A DNA stretch of 58,295 nucleotides from an uncultured Myxococcales bacterium (GTDB lineage Bacteria; Myxococcota_A; UBA9042), in the NCBI GenBank assembly GCA_903919145.1, contig CAIXGW010000364.1, positions 1-58,295 of the forward strand. The letters run 5' to 3'. This document shows positions 1 to 7,957 of this stretch, one piece after another. Made by a program: the position numbers and the translations under genes. Under the pieces are notes generated by a model. It saw only the letters and a program-made list of their open reading frames with translations, had not been told where the DNA came from and ran no database searches. How positions within the stretch are numbered: position 1 is the first letter of the stretch; every line of letters starts with the position of its first letter.

Positions 1-318
1 CAGCGCGAGGGATCGTTACCCGAATGGGCGGAGGCGGGTTTTTGGCCGCGTTGCCCGGCCTTTGGGCGGCTCTGACCCTTGAGCGGCCAAAAACACGTCT
101 CCGGGCCGGCCGCGACGGCAGCGCGGCCGGACTAGAGCCCGGTCCGAAGGACGCGCCCGACAACACTGCTGTCTGCCAGGACACTCCTCAGCCAGCGCCA
201 CCAGATGGGCAAGGCGGGCGGGGCCAGGTACATCCTCTTTCCCCTTTCGACCGCGCCTGCGCTCAGCCACCGCCGCTCAACCTTGACCCAAAGGCGCTGA
301 TGCGCTAGCATCAGATGT
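1..318. other. Intergenic, no gene seen; long inverted repeat
   Basis: I see no convincing gene here. Overlapping open frames on both strands look like chance products of high GC. A perfect 12-bp inverted repeat (GTTTTTGGCCGC at 38-49 and its complement at 83-94) encloses a 33-base loop. It could be the remains of an element end or a terminator for a gene left of the window. A RAYT-type repeat begins at 220. Confidence 0.5.
220..254 (+). repeat. RAYT-type end repeat, copy 1
   Basis: The segment starts GGGGCCAGGTACATCC and continues through a CTCTTTCCCCTTTCGACC stretch. It is nearly identical to 993-1030 and shares its first 28 or so bases with 17511, 17811-17846 (inverted) and 24411-24446 (inverted). 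The last of these lies directly upstream of a REP-associated tyrosine transposase gene. Copies 1 and 2 lie in direct orientation on either side of vapBC. Confidence 0.75.
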
Positions 319-552
319 ATGCGCACCACTCTGGACATCGACGACGACATTCTGGCAGCCGCCAAGGAACTGGCTCGCCGGGCGGGCAAGACCGCCGGGG
401 CGGTGCTGTCTGATCTGGCCCGTTCCGCCCTCCTGCATCCGCCTGGCCCACCGGCTGATAGCACCGCCGTGATGGGGTTTGAGCCCTTTGCCTCCCGCGG
501 TCAAGTCGTGACCACTGAGCTTGTGCGGCGCCTGCAAGACGAAGAGGACTAG
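319..552 (+). CDS. vapB: VapB-like antitoxin (ribbon-helix-helix type)
   Basis: This 77-residue protein is the predicted antitoxin of a type II toxin-antitoxin pair. Its start, MRTTLDIDDDILAAAKELA, is the classic beginning of RHH/VapB antitoxins that bind their own promoter through residues 1-45. The C-terminal tail (VTTELVRRLQDEED) should wrap the toxin. The stop is two bases before the vapC start and the end of vapB supplies a GAAGAGG ribosome-binding sequence for the toxin, so the pair is one operon. No strong ribosome-binding site is visible before its own ATG. Autoregulation is inferred from the family. Confidence 0.85.
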   Translation: MRTTLDIDDDILAAAKELARRAGKTAGAVLSDLARSALLHPPGPPADSTAVMGFEPFASRGQVVTTELVRRLQDEED

Positions 553-554
553 CG

Positions 555-983
555 ATGCGGTCCTTGCTAGACGTCAATGTTCTGATTGCCTTACTCGATG
601 CAGACCACTTGCGCCATGCGGACGCTCGCTCTTGGTTGCTTGCCAACGGCGGGACCGGTTGGGCCTCTTGCGCCTTGACCCAAAACGGCTGCTTGCGCAT
701 CATGGCGTCACCGGCCTACCCCAATGCGCTGCCAGTTGCGGCGGTGGCCGCGCGGTTACACAGGGCCGCCGAACATCCCGCCCACGAGTTCTGGCCCTGC
801 GACGTTTCGCTGTTGGACGCGCGTAGGGTGGCGCAGGCGCACCTGCTCGGCCCGCGCCAACTGACGGATATCTATCTGCTGGCGCTGGCGGTTCATCGCG
901 GGGGACGGCTGGTCACCATGGACGCGCGGATCAGCAGGGTTGCCGTTGTCGGGGCCAGGCCTGAGCATCTGGTGGTCTTGTGA
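555..983 (+). CDS. vapC: VapC-like PIN-domain toxin
   Basis: This 142-residue PIN-domain protein is the predicted ribonuclease toxin paired with the upstream antitoxin. The N-terminal motif LLDVNVLIALLDADH carries the first conserved Asp. Later acidic residues lie in LTDIYLLALAVHRGGRL and in VTMDARI, the usual PIN metal-binding positions. Length matches FitB/VapC proteins, which cleave RNA in the cytoplasm when the antitoxin is degraded. The target RNA cannot be told from sequence. The pair lies between two directly repeated RAYT-type ends (220 and 993), suggesting it moves or was copied as a cassette. Confidence 0.87.
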   Translation: MRSLLDVNVLIALLDADHLRHADARSWLLANGGTGWASCALTQNGCLRIMASPAYPNALPVAAVAARLHRAAEHPAHEFWPCDVSLLDARRVAQAHLLGPRQLTDIYLLALAVHRGGRLVTMDARISRVAVVGARPEHLVVL

Positions 984-992
984 GGGGCGGGC

Positions 993-1030
993 GGGGTCAG
1001 GTACATCCTCTTTCCCCTTTCGACCGCCGC
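993..1030 (+). repeat. RAYT-type end repeat, copy 2
   Basis: This is the second direct copy of the repeat at 220-254, starting GGGGTCAGGTACATCC. The similarity covers about 38 bases, including a few bases on the left (GGGCG). The distance between the two copies is 773 bp, exactly bracketing vapBC. Confidence 0.75.
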
Positions 1031-1384
1031 AGCGCTCTCGCCCCCTCGGTCAGCTGTTTGTTCTGGCCCAGGCGCGCCTCAACCCCGGCGATTCGCTAGG
1101 ATCCTGTGCCGCAATTGGCCCCAAACGCGTTGGCAATGCGCGCGCGCGAAATGCCGCAGCCGCGGCTAAGCAACCACGCTGGCAGCCAATTCTGGATTGA
1201 GGTGCAGGCACACCAGCAGGTGACGCCAGTAGGCCTCCCGTCGGACCAAGCGGTTGTGGGGCAGGCGGGGCAATTTACGCGCGCAAAATGGCGCACGCCC
1301 TCCGCCCCACAGCCTTGAGCGCCACCCCAATTCTGCTGCCCTGACCGTCGCGCCAGCCGCCGTGCGCACGTCGGAACTGCCAGC
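1031..1384. other. Intergenic with duplicated flank and possible transposase tail
   Basis: No intact gene is seen. From about 1258 onward the sequence matches 15726-15859 upstream of the intact mntA gene, so this is the left flank of a duplication. On the minus strand, roughly 1166-1280 reads RREAYWRHLLVCLHLNPELA. This vaguely recalls the LNP-containing C-terminal region of RAYT transposases, but it is too short to call. Confidence 0.4.
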
Positions 1385-1907
1385 ATGTCGAGCGAAAAGC
1401 CAACGGCCGTCGCTATCCCCCCTGGGCTGAAGCCGTTGCCGCCCGCCATGGAGCGCTGCGCTTGCTTGTCCTCAACGGTTCGAGGGCCAAGGGCACTGCG
1501 CACGCACAGTCGGACTGGGATTTCGCTTTTCTGGCCGAACCGGCCCTCGATGTCGCACAATTGCACTTCGAATTGATCTCCTACCTCGGCACCGACTCGG
1601 TAGACCTGGCCGACCTCGATAGGGCCAGCGCTGTTTTGCGGAGGTGTTGCCGTCCATGGAGTCGAGTGGTGGGGGCGACCTGGGGAGTGGCTGGGATTCA
1701 AGCTCAAAGCCGCTGATTTCTGGTGCGATGCTGGTCCGGTCATCGTGGCTAGCCAGAAAGGGTACATGGCGCGGCTGGTCGCCAAGGCAGCGGGGTGAAC
1801 GATGGAAATTTCTGTCTATGGCCCGTGTCACTGAAGCGGCGCGTACTGGACCCACGGACTTGCGCCCATTTCTATCGGCGGTGGTCTCCGCGGTGGCCAC
1901 GCCATAG
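1385..1907 (+). pseudogene. Decayed mntA-hepT copy
   Basis: This is a broken duplicate of the intact pair at 15860-16699. The nucleotidyltransferase part keeps the GSRAKGTAHAQSDWD motif (GS, ten residues, DxD). It has lost one C in a C-run near 1420 and about two bases near 1645, so its frame is broken. The partner HEPN gene has lost roughly 310 bp: the sequence jumps from its first codons (near 1812) to its last 29 codons (VTEAARTGPTDLR). The RxxxxHxY catalytic motif is gone, so the toxin is dead. The order and flanks match the intact copy, so duplication followed by decay is the simple explanation. Confidence 0.85.
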
Positions 1908-1918
1908 CGCGCAGGCGC

Positions 1919-2180
1919 CGACGAGGACCCCGGCGAGCCGTTCTTTGACGAGCTGCCGGTCGAGGATTGGGCAGCATAGCTGGGGGACCTGAGGGTCTGC
2001 TGGCTGGCGGAGCCTTGCGCGGACCGGGCAGATCAGCTTGAACGGACGTGAAATTTCGCGGTTGACGGTGGGGATTTGCCGGCGTAGGCTCGTCGCTGAC
2101 TGCTGGGATGGTCTTGGTCGGGGGCGGCATGGCGCTGGCGGGGTGGTTCAATGGGCGGCTGGGGCGTTTGCGGGTCTTAT
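1919..2180 (+). repeat. Element-end repeat family, copy 1
   Basis: This is one of six plus-strand copies. The left part encodes a C-terminal peptide tail (GEPFFDELPVEDWAA then stop at 1976-1978). The right part is non-coding and contains CGCGGTTGACGGTGGGGAT and GATGGTCTTGGTCGGGGGC. It ends sharply near 2180, where unrelated sequence starts. Conservation of both the coding tail and the downstream part suggests the 3' end of a transposable element. An IS91-like origin is possible but unproven. Confidence 0.8.
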
Positions 2181-2221
2181 ACCCGTGAACTATGCATTTG
2201 CTCGGTTAAGGAGTGGCGAAA

Positions 2222-2647
2222 GTGCCTAAGATTCGGTCCGTATTGGTTGTGGCTGCGGTGGCCGCGGTCGGGTCGTTTGCGGCTGTGTGGCTGTTCGTCA
2301 AACACGTGGTAGAGGCTGCGGAGTACTACCAAGGAACCCTCGGCCCGGCTATTGAGGCCAAGTACGGATTTACGCACGGCTCCCCCTACGTGTTGGCCGG
2401 AAACTTCTCGCAAGAGGTGTTCACGTTGCGGCCCACCTCAGGAGGCGTTCTCGCGCAACACGGCGTCGTCTACGATGACATCGTGCTTGGATACAGCATT
2501 ACAGAACTGTACCGCGACCTGTACGAGTGCCGAAATTCGCCGATAACCATCACGCTCGTTGTAGGCGACGACGGCCCACCGTTGGAGGCGCGTGCGCGCC
2601 GGCTCGTGCATATCCCATGCGCGCCGCTCAGCATACGGCCAAACTAG
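2222..2647 (+). CDS. Small membrane-anchored PDZ-like protein
   Basis: This protein of about 141 residues has an N-terminal membrane anchor (SVLVVAAVAAVGSFAAVWLFV, residues 5-25) and a single PDZ-like domain. The domain runs from about residue 50 and includes FTLRPTSGGVLAQHGVVYDDIVLGYS and a closing ITITLVVGDDGPPLEARARRLVHI strand pair. PDZ domains bind C-terminal peptides. Without a protease domain, a scaffold or regulatory role in the envelope is possible but not shown. I chose GTG 2222 because AAGGAG at 2208-2213 sits eight bases upstream; a GTG at 2213 overlaps that site. The gene begins just right of an element-end repeat and may have lost its native promoter. Confidence 0.6.
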   Translation: MPKIRSVLVVAAVAAVGSFAAVWLFVKHVVEAAEYYQGTLGPAIEAKYGFTHGSPYVLAGNFSQEVFTLRPTSGGVLAQHGVVYDDIVLGYSITELYRDLYECRNSPITITLVVGDDGPPLEARARRLVHIPCAPLSIRPN

Positions 2648-2721
2648 CCACTGCGCCGCCCGCGACGCAACAACACCCGCTAGCGCGACCCAACAACATC
2701 TGCAACTGCGAAACCAAGGCC

Positions 2722-2740
2722 GTGCATAGATGCTATGCAC
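2722..2740. repeat. Perfect 8-bp palindrome
   Basis: GTGCATAG, an ATG loop and CTATGCAC form a perfect hairpin about 90 bases before the IS91-like transposase remnant. IS91-type elements carry palindromes near their ends, so this may mark one, but position is the only support. Confidence 0.4.
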
Positions 2741-2814
2741 GCCAGCCGGAAACGGCAGGCCGTCGCGAAACGGCAACGTTGCCGCGACGCGACGGGCTCG
2801 ATTCCGTTGGAGTT

Positions 2815-3494
2815 TGATCCACTGAAACTACCGCCGAATTTTCGTGGACTTCTACTGGCGGAAAGCAAGGCAGTTCTGCCCCCTTCCCTAACCTTCGCCG
2901 GCTTCGACACCCTCTCCGCCCGGCTGGCCGCAGGTCAAGGCGCTGGCGAGCGAGCGCACGGGGGTGTCGCTGCCGGAATTTGTCGATAAGGCGATGAAGG
3001 CTTACCTAGCCTGCGGGCAATTGGCCAACGGGTTTGCCAGATTCCGCTGTGCCGACTGTCGCAAGGATGTACTGGTCGCCTTCAGCTGCAAAGTGCGCGG
3101 CCTCTGCCCATCCCCACTCTCGCCGACATGCGGCTCGTTCGCTGCGCTCACCGTGGGGGCCCCTTGTGACGGCAAGCGCATGATCGAAAGGGCCCCGCGT
3201 GCCCGAATGGACAAATCGCCCCCGGCGGGGCGATTTGAGTGGGACGGAACATATCACAACGGCCATCCTCCCCGAGATTCCCTATCACAATGGGTATTTA
3301 CCCTCCCTTTCGACTTCCGCTACGTGCTGGCCTGGAACGCGGACCTCCGCAACGCCGTCCACCAGGCGCTAATGCGGGCGATTGCCAAGCACTACCTCCG
3401 CGATGCCCGGTCCCAAGGTCTGGCCGGCCAGGTGCAAGGCGCGGCGATCAGTGCCGAGCCGGGGGTCGCTGTCGAGCGGTCAGACAGTCCCTAG
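2815..3494 (+). pseudogene. IS91-family transposase remnant
   Basis: The sequence encodes the N-terminal part of an IS91/IS801-type rolling-circle transposase. The zinc-binding region reads LPEFVDKAMKAYLACGQL, FARFRCADCRKDVLVAFSC and VRGLCPS, followed by QWVFTLPFDFRYVLAWNADL. The reading frame is broken near 2940, where codons for PLKLPPNFRGLLLAESKAVL in another frame precede it. A stretch of about 110 bases of extra sequence (near 3115-3290) interrupts the CPSC region. The catalytic HUH and tyrosine regions are absent, so the gene cannot work. It shows that IS91-like elements were active here. Confidence 0.75.
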
Positions 3495-3508
3495 GGGAAT
3501 GTCTGACC
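3478..3508. repeat. REP-like palindrome
   Basis: GGTCAGACA at 3478-3486 pairs with TGTCTGACC at 3500-3508. TCCC and GGGA extend the stem inside, leaving a three-base TAG loop and one mismatch. Half-site-like matches (GGNAATGTCTG) occur at 3981, 4797 and 25642, and an inverted one at 16741. The layout resembles REP elements handled by RAYT transposases. Confidence 0.65.
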
Positions 3509-4108
3509 GATGACATGTAAGGACTTTCGTCTCGGGATGCCTGACCAATTGCCGGGTACCGCCAACTCCAGCAGCCACAGCGAGGGCTGAGGTCATCCTG
3601 GCCCAACCGCGCCGCGAGGCGGCGGCGGCCGGGGCCAGGACCGCGCCCTATCGTCCGGCTTGCCAGCCGGCCGACCGAGCCCACGAGCGCGCCGCGGCTG
3701 TTTGGCTTTGGGTGCGCTGAGGCTTTTGCAGCCGCGCGCCGCCCGGGGCTCGGCCCTGCGGGTGACGGTCGCTTGCCCGGGGGTCGGCCGAAGCGCAGGC
3801 AGCCTCGCGAGGTAAGCCCTTACTATCGCACAGCAACGCGCGCGGGATGCAGACCCGCAGGGCGGCGTCCGACGCCGACGGCGCCTCGCCGTTCGCAGCC
3901 CGGTCGCCGCTGCGGCGACGCGCCCAAAGCGTGCACCGCTGCGCGCACCGCCGATGGCACCGCGGTCGAACAGTATGGCAGGGAATGTCTGGCCCGAGGC
4001 TGGAATCCACCAAGGCCGGCCCTGCCGCCGCGTTGGCTCGACTAGACCAGACTAAGGTGGTCTGCTATTCTGCCCATGCGGTCCGTTCGCCGCAACTGGG
4101 GGGGGAAC
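3509..4108. other. Intergenic, no gene supported
   Basis: About 600 bases hold no gene I can support. They include a GAATGTCTGG half-site near 3983 and inverted GC-rich stretches (for example GCGTCCGACGCCGACGGCGC near 3867). Open frames on both strands lack family resemblance. Confidence 0.4.
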
Positions 4109-4351
4109 ATGCAAACTGTCAATATGTTAGAGGCCAAGTCGTCGCTCTCCAAGCTGGTGGCGGCCATCGAAAGCGGCGCTGAGACCGAAGTCATTCTCGC
4201 TCGCAATGGCCGACCCGTTGCCCGCATTGTGCCGCTCTCCGCAGCTACCTCGGGTGTCCGCATCGGCATCGCCAAAGGTCAATTCGCGGTGCCCGCGGGA
4301 CTCGACCGTCAGGACCCAGAGATGGTGATCCTGTTTGACGAGGGCACGTGA
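4109..4351 (+). CDS. Phd/YefM-type antitoxin
   Basis: This 80-residue antitoxin is paired with the VapC toxin that follows. MQTVNMLEAKSSLSKLVAAI is the typical Phd/YefM start, and VILARNGRPVARIVPL is the second conserved strand. The C-terminal part (residues 50-80) should bind the toxin. I chose ATG 4109 because a G-rich sequence (GGGGGGAA) lies just before it; the frame is open 33 bases further upstream without added homology. The stop overlaps the toxin start, so the two are translationally coupled. Family members repress their own operon. Confidence 0.85.
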   Translation: MQTVNMLEAKSSLSKLVAAIESGAETEVILARNGRPVARIVPLSAATSGVRIGIAKGQFAVPAGLDRQDPEMVILFDEGT

Positions 4352-4734
4352 ACTACCTGCTCGACACGCACATGGCGATTTGGGCGATTGCCGACAGTAC
4401 AGAATTGCCTGCAGCCGCGCGTTCCGCCGTTGGCAACCTGCGCAACGAAATTTGGGTCAGTGCGGCTTCGATTTGGGAAATCGCGATCAAGCACGCCAAG
4501 CGACCTGAGGAGATGCCGATTTCGGGCTCTCAGGCGTTGGCGTACTTTGCCGGGGCAGGCTTCAAGCTGTTGCTAATTGAAGGGCATCACGCTGCGGCAG
4601 TCGATAGTTTGCCGGCAGTTCACCGCGACCCGTTTGACCGCTTGCTGGTGGCGCAGGCCATGGTGGAGTCCATGACGTTGCTCACACACGACGGGGTCTT
4701 GGCAGGCTATGGCGACAGCGTGACCGTGGTTTGA
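4348..4734 (+). CDS. vapC: VapC-like PIN-domain toxin (second system)
   Basis: This 128-residue PIN ribonuclease has all the usual acidic positions. They lie in LLDTHMAIWAI (Asp), SAASIWEIAIKH (Glu), HRDPFDRLLVAQA (Asp) and LLTHDGVLAGY (Asp). It starts with GTG at 4348, and the TGA of the antitoxin overlaps as GTGA, so translation is coupled. It belongs to a different VapC branch from the toxin at 555-983 and has a different antitoxin type, so cross-inhibition is unlikely. Confidence 0.9.
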   Translation: MNYLLDTHMAIWAIADSTELPAAARSAVGNLRNEIWVSAASIWEIAIKHAKRPEEMPISGSQALAYFAGAGFKLLLIEGHHAAAVDSLPAVHRDPFDRLLVAQAMVESMTLLTHDGVLAGYGDSVTVV

Positions 4735-4828
4735 CGGAAACGGTTGCCCTCCGTTGTGTCAGATTGGTGCCGCAAGCGCACTTGGACACTCGCCAGGGCA
4801 ATGTCTGATCCTACGCAAAGTCATAGAT

Positions 4829-5530
4829 TTAATCGCTGCTCACCGGTAACGGTGCGGCTCCGCGCCGGCCGAGCCACCAAACGCGCACCACGGCGACTAG
4901 CAGCATCAGCCAGCTCACGCTTACGCCTAAGGTCGCGAACCGGCCGAACTTCGCCGGCACCGCCAGCGCCAGCACGACTATCGCCAGGCCGGCCACGCAA
5001 AGCGCGGTCAGCTCGCGCCGCTCGCTTACCAGGCGGCTCGCCAGCACGCCGACGACGCCTAGCAGCACCCACTTGACGCCGGTCGCCCACGCCAGCAGCG
5101 CGAGCCAGCCGCTCGCCACATCGGGCGCCGCCGAGAGCTGCAGCAGACAAGCGTTTTCTAGGTAGTCCGCGCAGCACGCTGAAAGCGTCAGAACCACCGC
5201 CCAACGCGCGAGAGCCGGGTGTCGCGCGCGCAGGCTGAGCACGCCAAAAGCCAAGAACGCGCCGTAGATCGGAATGAACAAGGCGGTGTCGAGCCAGTTG
5301 ATGAGGTCCAGCTTGACGACGACCGCGCTGCGACAGGCTCCCGGCGCAGGCCCAAACAGCGCATGCAGGTCGGCGACCGAGCGGGCGAATTCAAAGGCCA
5401 GAATCGGTGGATAGCGTCGGTCTAGGCCACCACACAGCGCGAGCGGGGGCTGGGTCGCGCTAAAGACGACGGACGCGACCAAGAGCAATGCGGCGGTGAG
5501 GTCCAGGCGCAGCAAGAGCTTCGGCGTCAT
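4829..5530 (-). CDS. Polytopic membrane protein, unknown function
   Basis: This 233-residue protein has about six hydrophobic segments: residues 8-25, 82-100, 110-130, 140-160, 170-190 and 195-220. The second conserved-looking block, LDLINWLDTALFIPIYGAFLAFG, carries charged residues inside the membrane region. I do not recognise a family function. The start codon ATG at 5530 overlaps the TGA of the upstream HutD-like gene (ATGA), so the two genes are translationally coupled. Confidence 0.75.
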   Translation of the reverse strand: MTPKLLLRLDLTAALLLVASVVFSATQPPLALCGGLDRRYPPILAFEFARSVADLHALFGPAPGACRSAVVVKLDLINWLDTALFIPIYGAFLAFGVLSLRARHPALARWAVVLTLSACCADYLENACLLQLSAAPDVASGWLALLAWATGVKWVLLGVVGVLASRLVSERRELTALCVAGLAIVVLALAVPAKFGRFATLGVSVSWLMLLVAVVRVWWLGRRGAAPLPVSSD

Positions 5531-6423
5531 AGCGTACTCCCTAGCAACACCTCAGTTGCGTGTGCCGGCCCTTCATGGCCAACGAGGCGAGCCGCCGGTG
5601 TCAGGTATTGCCTACTGCCTATTAGCCAGCCCCCGGGACGATGGCCAGTCACAAGCGGCCTGGCCATGACCGCAGGCAGTATCGGCTTGTCAAGGTGTTC
5701 CCACACGGCTTGACCCACGCCGGTCCGTAAGCCTGCACTACACCGCGGTGTTGGTCGAATTCCCCGTGGACGACCCGCCCTGTGCAAAGGGCAATACCTG
5801 ACACCATGCCCCAGGCTCTGAGCGCTTCTGTGCCCAGACCCAAGTGCGCGAGGATCTTCTTGATCACCGGCACCTTGCCCGCAAACGGCCGTCCAATCCT
5901 CCCGCAACCGCACTGCAATCACCGGCCAGCGCCCGGCAATGGACAGCTCTTGGTCCGTCAACACCAGGTCGTGGCGCTGCAGAACCAGCCCATTGACGCT
6001 GACCTCACCGAGCGCGAACAGAGCCAGGGTACCGCCCGCTGGCAGCCGCGAGCCGTCGTGCTCCAGCGCCACCACGGGCTTGGCCAGGTGGCGTGCAGTC
6101 ATCACGTTGAAGTCGTTGGACTGTTGGCCTCTGGTCGCCACAGCGCGGACGGGGACATCGCCGGGAAACGCGACGGGCACCAGCGCATCGCAGCGCAACT
6201 CGATGCCGCGCCCTTTCAGGCGGAATCCCGGCCCTGAAATCACCGTCAAGCTGCGCTCCAGGCCAGGAAACAGCGAAAAAGGTCCGTTTTCAACCACCAT
6301 CGCCATCGACAACCGCAGCTGGAGGGCGCCGTCGCGCTCCACGCGGAGCAACTCCACAGTCCTGCCGCGGCCATTGGCCCAAGGCTGTTCGGCGTAGTCG
6401 GCTACAGTCAGGTGGCGGAACAT
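5527..6423 (-). CDS. HutD/Ves-like cupin, C-terminus altered by a MITE
   Basis: Residues 1-175 match the HutD/Ves family, a two-domain cupin fold of unclear function often near histidine use genes. Visible motifs are QPWANGRGRTVEL, ENGPFSLFPGLERSLTVISG and SNDFNVMTARH. I chose ATG 6423 because homology starts at once (MFRHLTVADY). Family members are about 190 residues, but this frame runs to 298. The extension from about residue 206 is translated from a 209-bp inverted-repeat element (5597-5805), which stays open in this frame. The last residues come from beyond the element and end in a TGA overlapping the next start. Whether the enlarged protein folds is unknown. Confidence 0.75.
   Translation of the reverse strand: MFRHLTVADYAEQPWANGRGRTVELLRVERDGALQLRLSMAMVVENGPFSLFPGLERSLTVISGPGFRLKGRGIELRCDALVPVAFPGDVPVRAVATRGQQSNDFNVMTARHLAKPVVALEHDGSRLPAGGTLALFALGEVSVNGLVLQRHDLVLTDQELSIAGRWPVIAVRLREDWTAVCGQGAGDQEDPRALGSGHRSAQSLGHGVRYCPLHRAGRPRGIRPTPRCSAGLRTGVGQAVWEHLDKPILPAVMARPLVTGHRPGGWLIGSRQYLTPAARLVGHEGPAHATEVLLGSTL
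5597..5805. mobile_element. 209-bp MITE, copy 1, inside the HutD-like gene
   Basis: The element has perfect 16-bp terminal inverted repeats: GGTGTCAGGTATTGCC at 5597-5612 and its complement at 5790-5805. It is the same length as the copy at 15440-15648 and differs from it at only a few positions. It encodes no transposase. The minus-strand frame through it is open in both copies. The ends resemble the RAYT-type ends in this window (GGGGTCAGGTA). Confidence 0.88.
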
Positions 6424-6740
6424 GCGGAGACTCCGATGGTTAGGGCCCGTGCAGAATCTGGTTGATTTCCCCGGGCCCATTTGCCTGATGGGTGGGTCGC
6501 AAGTGCGCGCCCCCCAATCGGGTTCGTCGCACCGCTCCGCGAGAGATCTTGTCAAGTTATCGCTACACGGCTCCTTGTGCTGCGCCGTGGGCCCCTCAAG
6601 GCGACAGAGCGCAGGTGCCAGCTTCGCATTTTCGCAACTCCGCACAAGGGAATCCGTCTTTCAGCCGGGCGGGAGTGCAATTGGCCGGCCGGCAGCTCGG
6701 CTCGGTGCGCGGGATGGCGTTGTCGCCCTCGGGCCGCGGC
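6424..6740. other. Intergenic, no gene supported
   Basis: This lies upstream of the HutD-like gene and should contain its promoter, but no clear -35/-10 pair is visible. Toward 6700 it runs into the coding tail of an element-end repeat. No other feature was seen. Confidence 0.4.
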
Positions 6741-7084
6741 GAGCCGTTCGTTGAAGAGTTGCCTGCGGAGGATTGGGTGCCATAGCTGGGAGCCTGACGG
6801 TCTGCTGGGTGGCGGAGCCTTGCGCGGACCGGGCGGATCAGCTTGAACGGACGTGAAATTTCGCGGTTGATGGTAGCGATCAGCCGGTGCAGGCTCGTCG
6901 CTGACGGCTGGGATGGTCTTGGTCGGGGGCTGCATGGCGCTGGCGGGGTGGTCTGATGGGCGGCTGGGGTATTTGCGGGTCTTACGCATCGAGCTTGTTT
7001 GGCTGGGGCAAGTACAGCACGCGGACGGACGGCGCTGCCGATGGGGGCGCGCTGGCCTTTGGTTGGCACAATCTGTTTTAGGTG
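6741..7084 (+). repeat. Element-end repeat family, copy 2 (extended)
   Basis: The coding tail here reads GEPFVEELPAEDWVP then stop at 6783-6785. The copy is nearly identical to 17115-17459 over about 345 bases and shares an extra right-hand segment of roughly 100 bases (from GAGCTTGTTTGGCTGGGGC) not found in the other copies. This pair is therefore the most recent duplication within the family or a distinct subfamily. Confidence 0.82.
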
Positions 7085-7267
7085 ATTACCTAGGTTAGTA
7101 GCCCGATGGCGACCGCAGACCTCGAATTCGGCGTGCTGGGCTACGCCGCGACAACGCGCTGCCTTGCTCTCGCAGCACCCGGGCGGCCCAGGGGACGCTG
7201 GCGCAGCTCGTGGCGCGCATGGTCGAGCACACGGGAAGCGTCTTGGGCAAGCTACCCCCTCTTTCCC

Positions 7268-7957
7268 TCACCGCGCTGCGCCAGCCCCTCGCTCAGCAGC
7301 AGCCGGGGCGTCAGGCCCCTCGCTCAACTCCACCAGGAGTTCGTTGCGGCGCAGAAAGAACGGAGTCCACGGTGGGTTGTAGCGGGCCATCACCGGTCGA
7401 TTCGCGCCAACTTTCAACCCGGCAGTGGCCACATCGCGCAGGAAAATGTCGCTATCTTCGGCGAAGTTGGCCGCGCTCCACCAACCCCCAACGCGCTTGG
7501 CCGCCACCCTCCGCATTGGAATCTCGCGCAGTCTGACGCGCGGATCATCCGGTTGAGGCAGCCTGGCCAACGTCCACCGTGCCGGCATGGTAAACGACAC
7601 GACCCATGACCGCGAACCTTCTTGCCGGACCGTGTCGGGCGAAACTCGGGCAATCTTCGCACCTTCCTGCGTTCCAACCGGCGCCGTCATGGCGATTTTG
7701 GCGCGCTGCTTGTTGCCACCAAAGATGTAGCCCGCGAGGCGCCGAAAGCCTTGAGAGCTGGCGTCACTCCAGTCACCTTCCACTACGGTCTCAGCGACGA
7801 TGAGGGGTGCGTAGCTGCGCACTTCAAAGGTGTCCGTCTGGCGTACTACAGTAAATGCAGGTTCTTCAGTTGCCATGGCAGAACCTCCGGGCACTACAGC
7901 ACCCACCAACAAGCAAGCAGCTAGGAAGCAGGCGCGCACAGGATGACGGGTGAACAT
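7268..7957 (-). CDS. Exported SOUL-family heme-binding protein
   Basis: This 229-residue protein has a signal peptide (residues 1-30, hydrophobic core CFLAACLLVGAVVPGG) and then a SOUL domain. Typical blocks are FEVRSYAPLIVAETVVEGDW, GFRRLAGYIFGGNK, KIAMTAPV and VSFTMPARWTLARLPQPDD. SOUL proteins bind heme or other tetrapyrroles; the bacterial role is not settled. ATG 7957 follows a strong GAGGAGG site seven bases upstream, which decides the start over longer alternatives. The C-terminus ends in an Ala-rich tail. Confidence 0.88.
   Translation of the reverse strand: MFTRHPVRACFLAACLLVGAVVPGGSAMATEEPAFTVVRQTDTFEVRSYAPLIVAETVVEGDWSDASSQGFRRLAGYIFGGNKQRAKIAMTAPVGTQEGAKIARVSPDTVRQEGSRSWVVSFTMPARWTLARLPQPDDPRVRLREIPMRRVAAKRVGGWWSAANFAEDSDIFLRDVATAGLKVGANRPVMARYNPPWTPFFLRRNELLVELSEGPDAPAAAERGAGAAR

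Noticed and set aside
5740..5765. Possible tRNA T-loop (GGTCGAATTCC)
   Set aside because: It belongs to the 209-bp MITE, lacks the TTCG core and has no acceptor or anticodon stem; no tRNA was found anywhere in the window.
7106..7609. Plus-strand open frame of 167 residues
   Set aside because: Most of it is opposite the SOUL gene and the rest shows no homology or ribosome-binding site.
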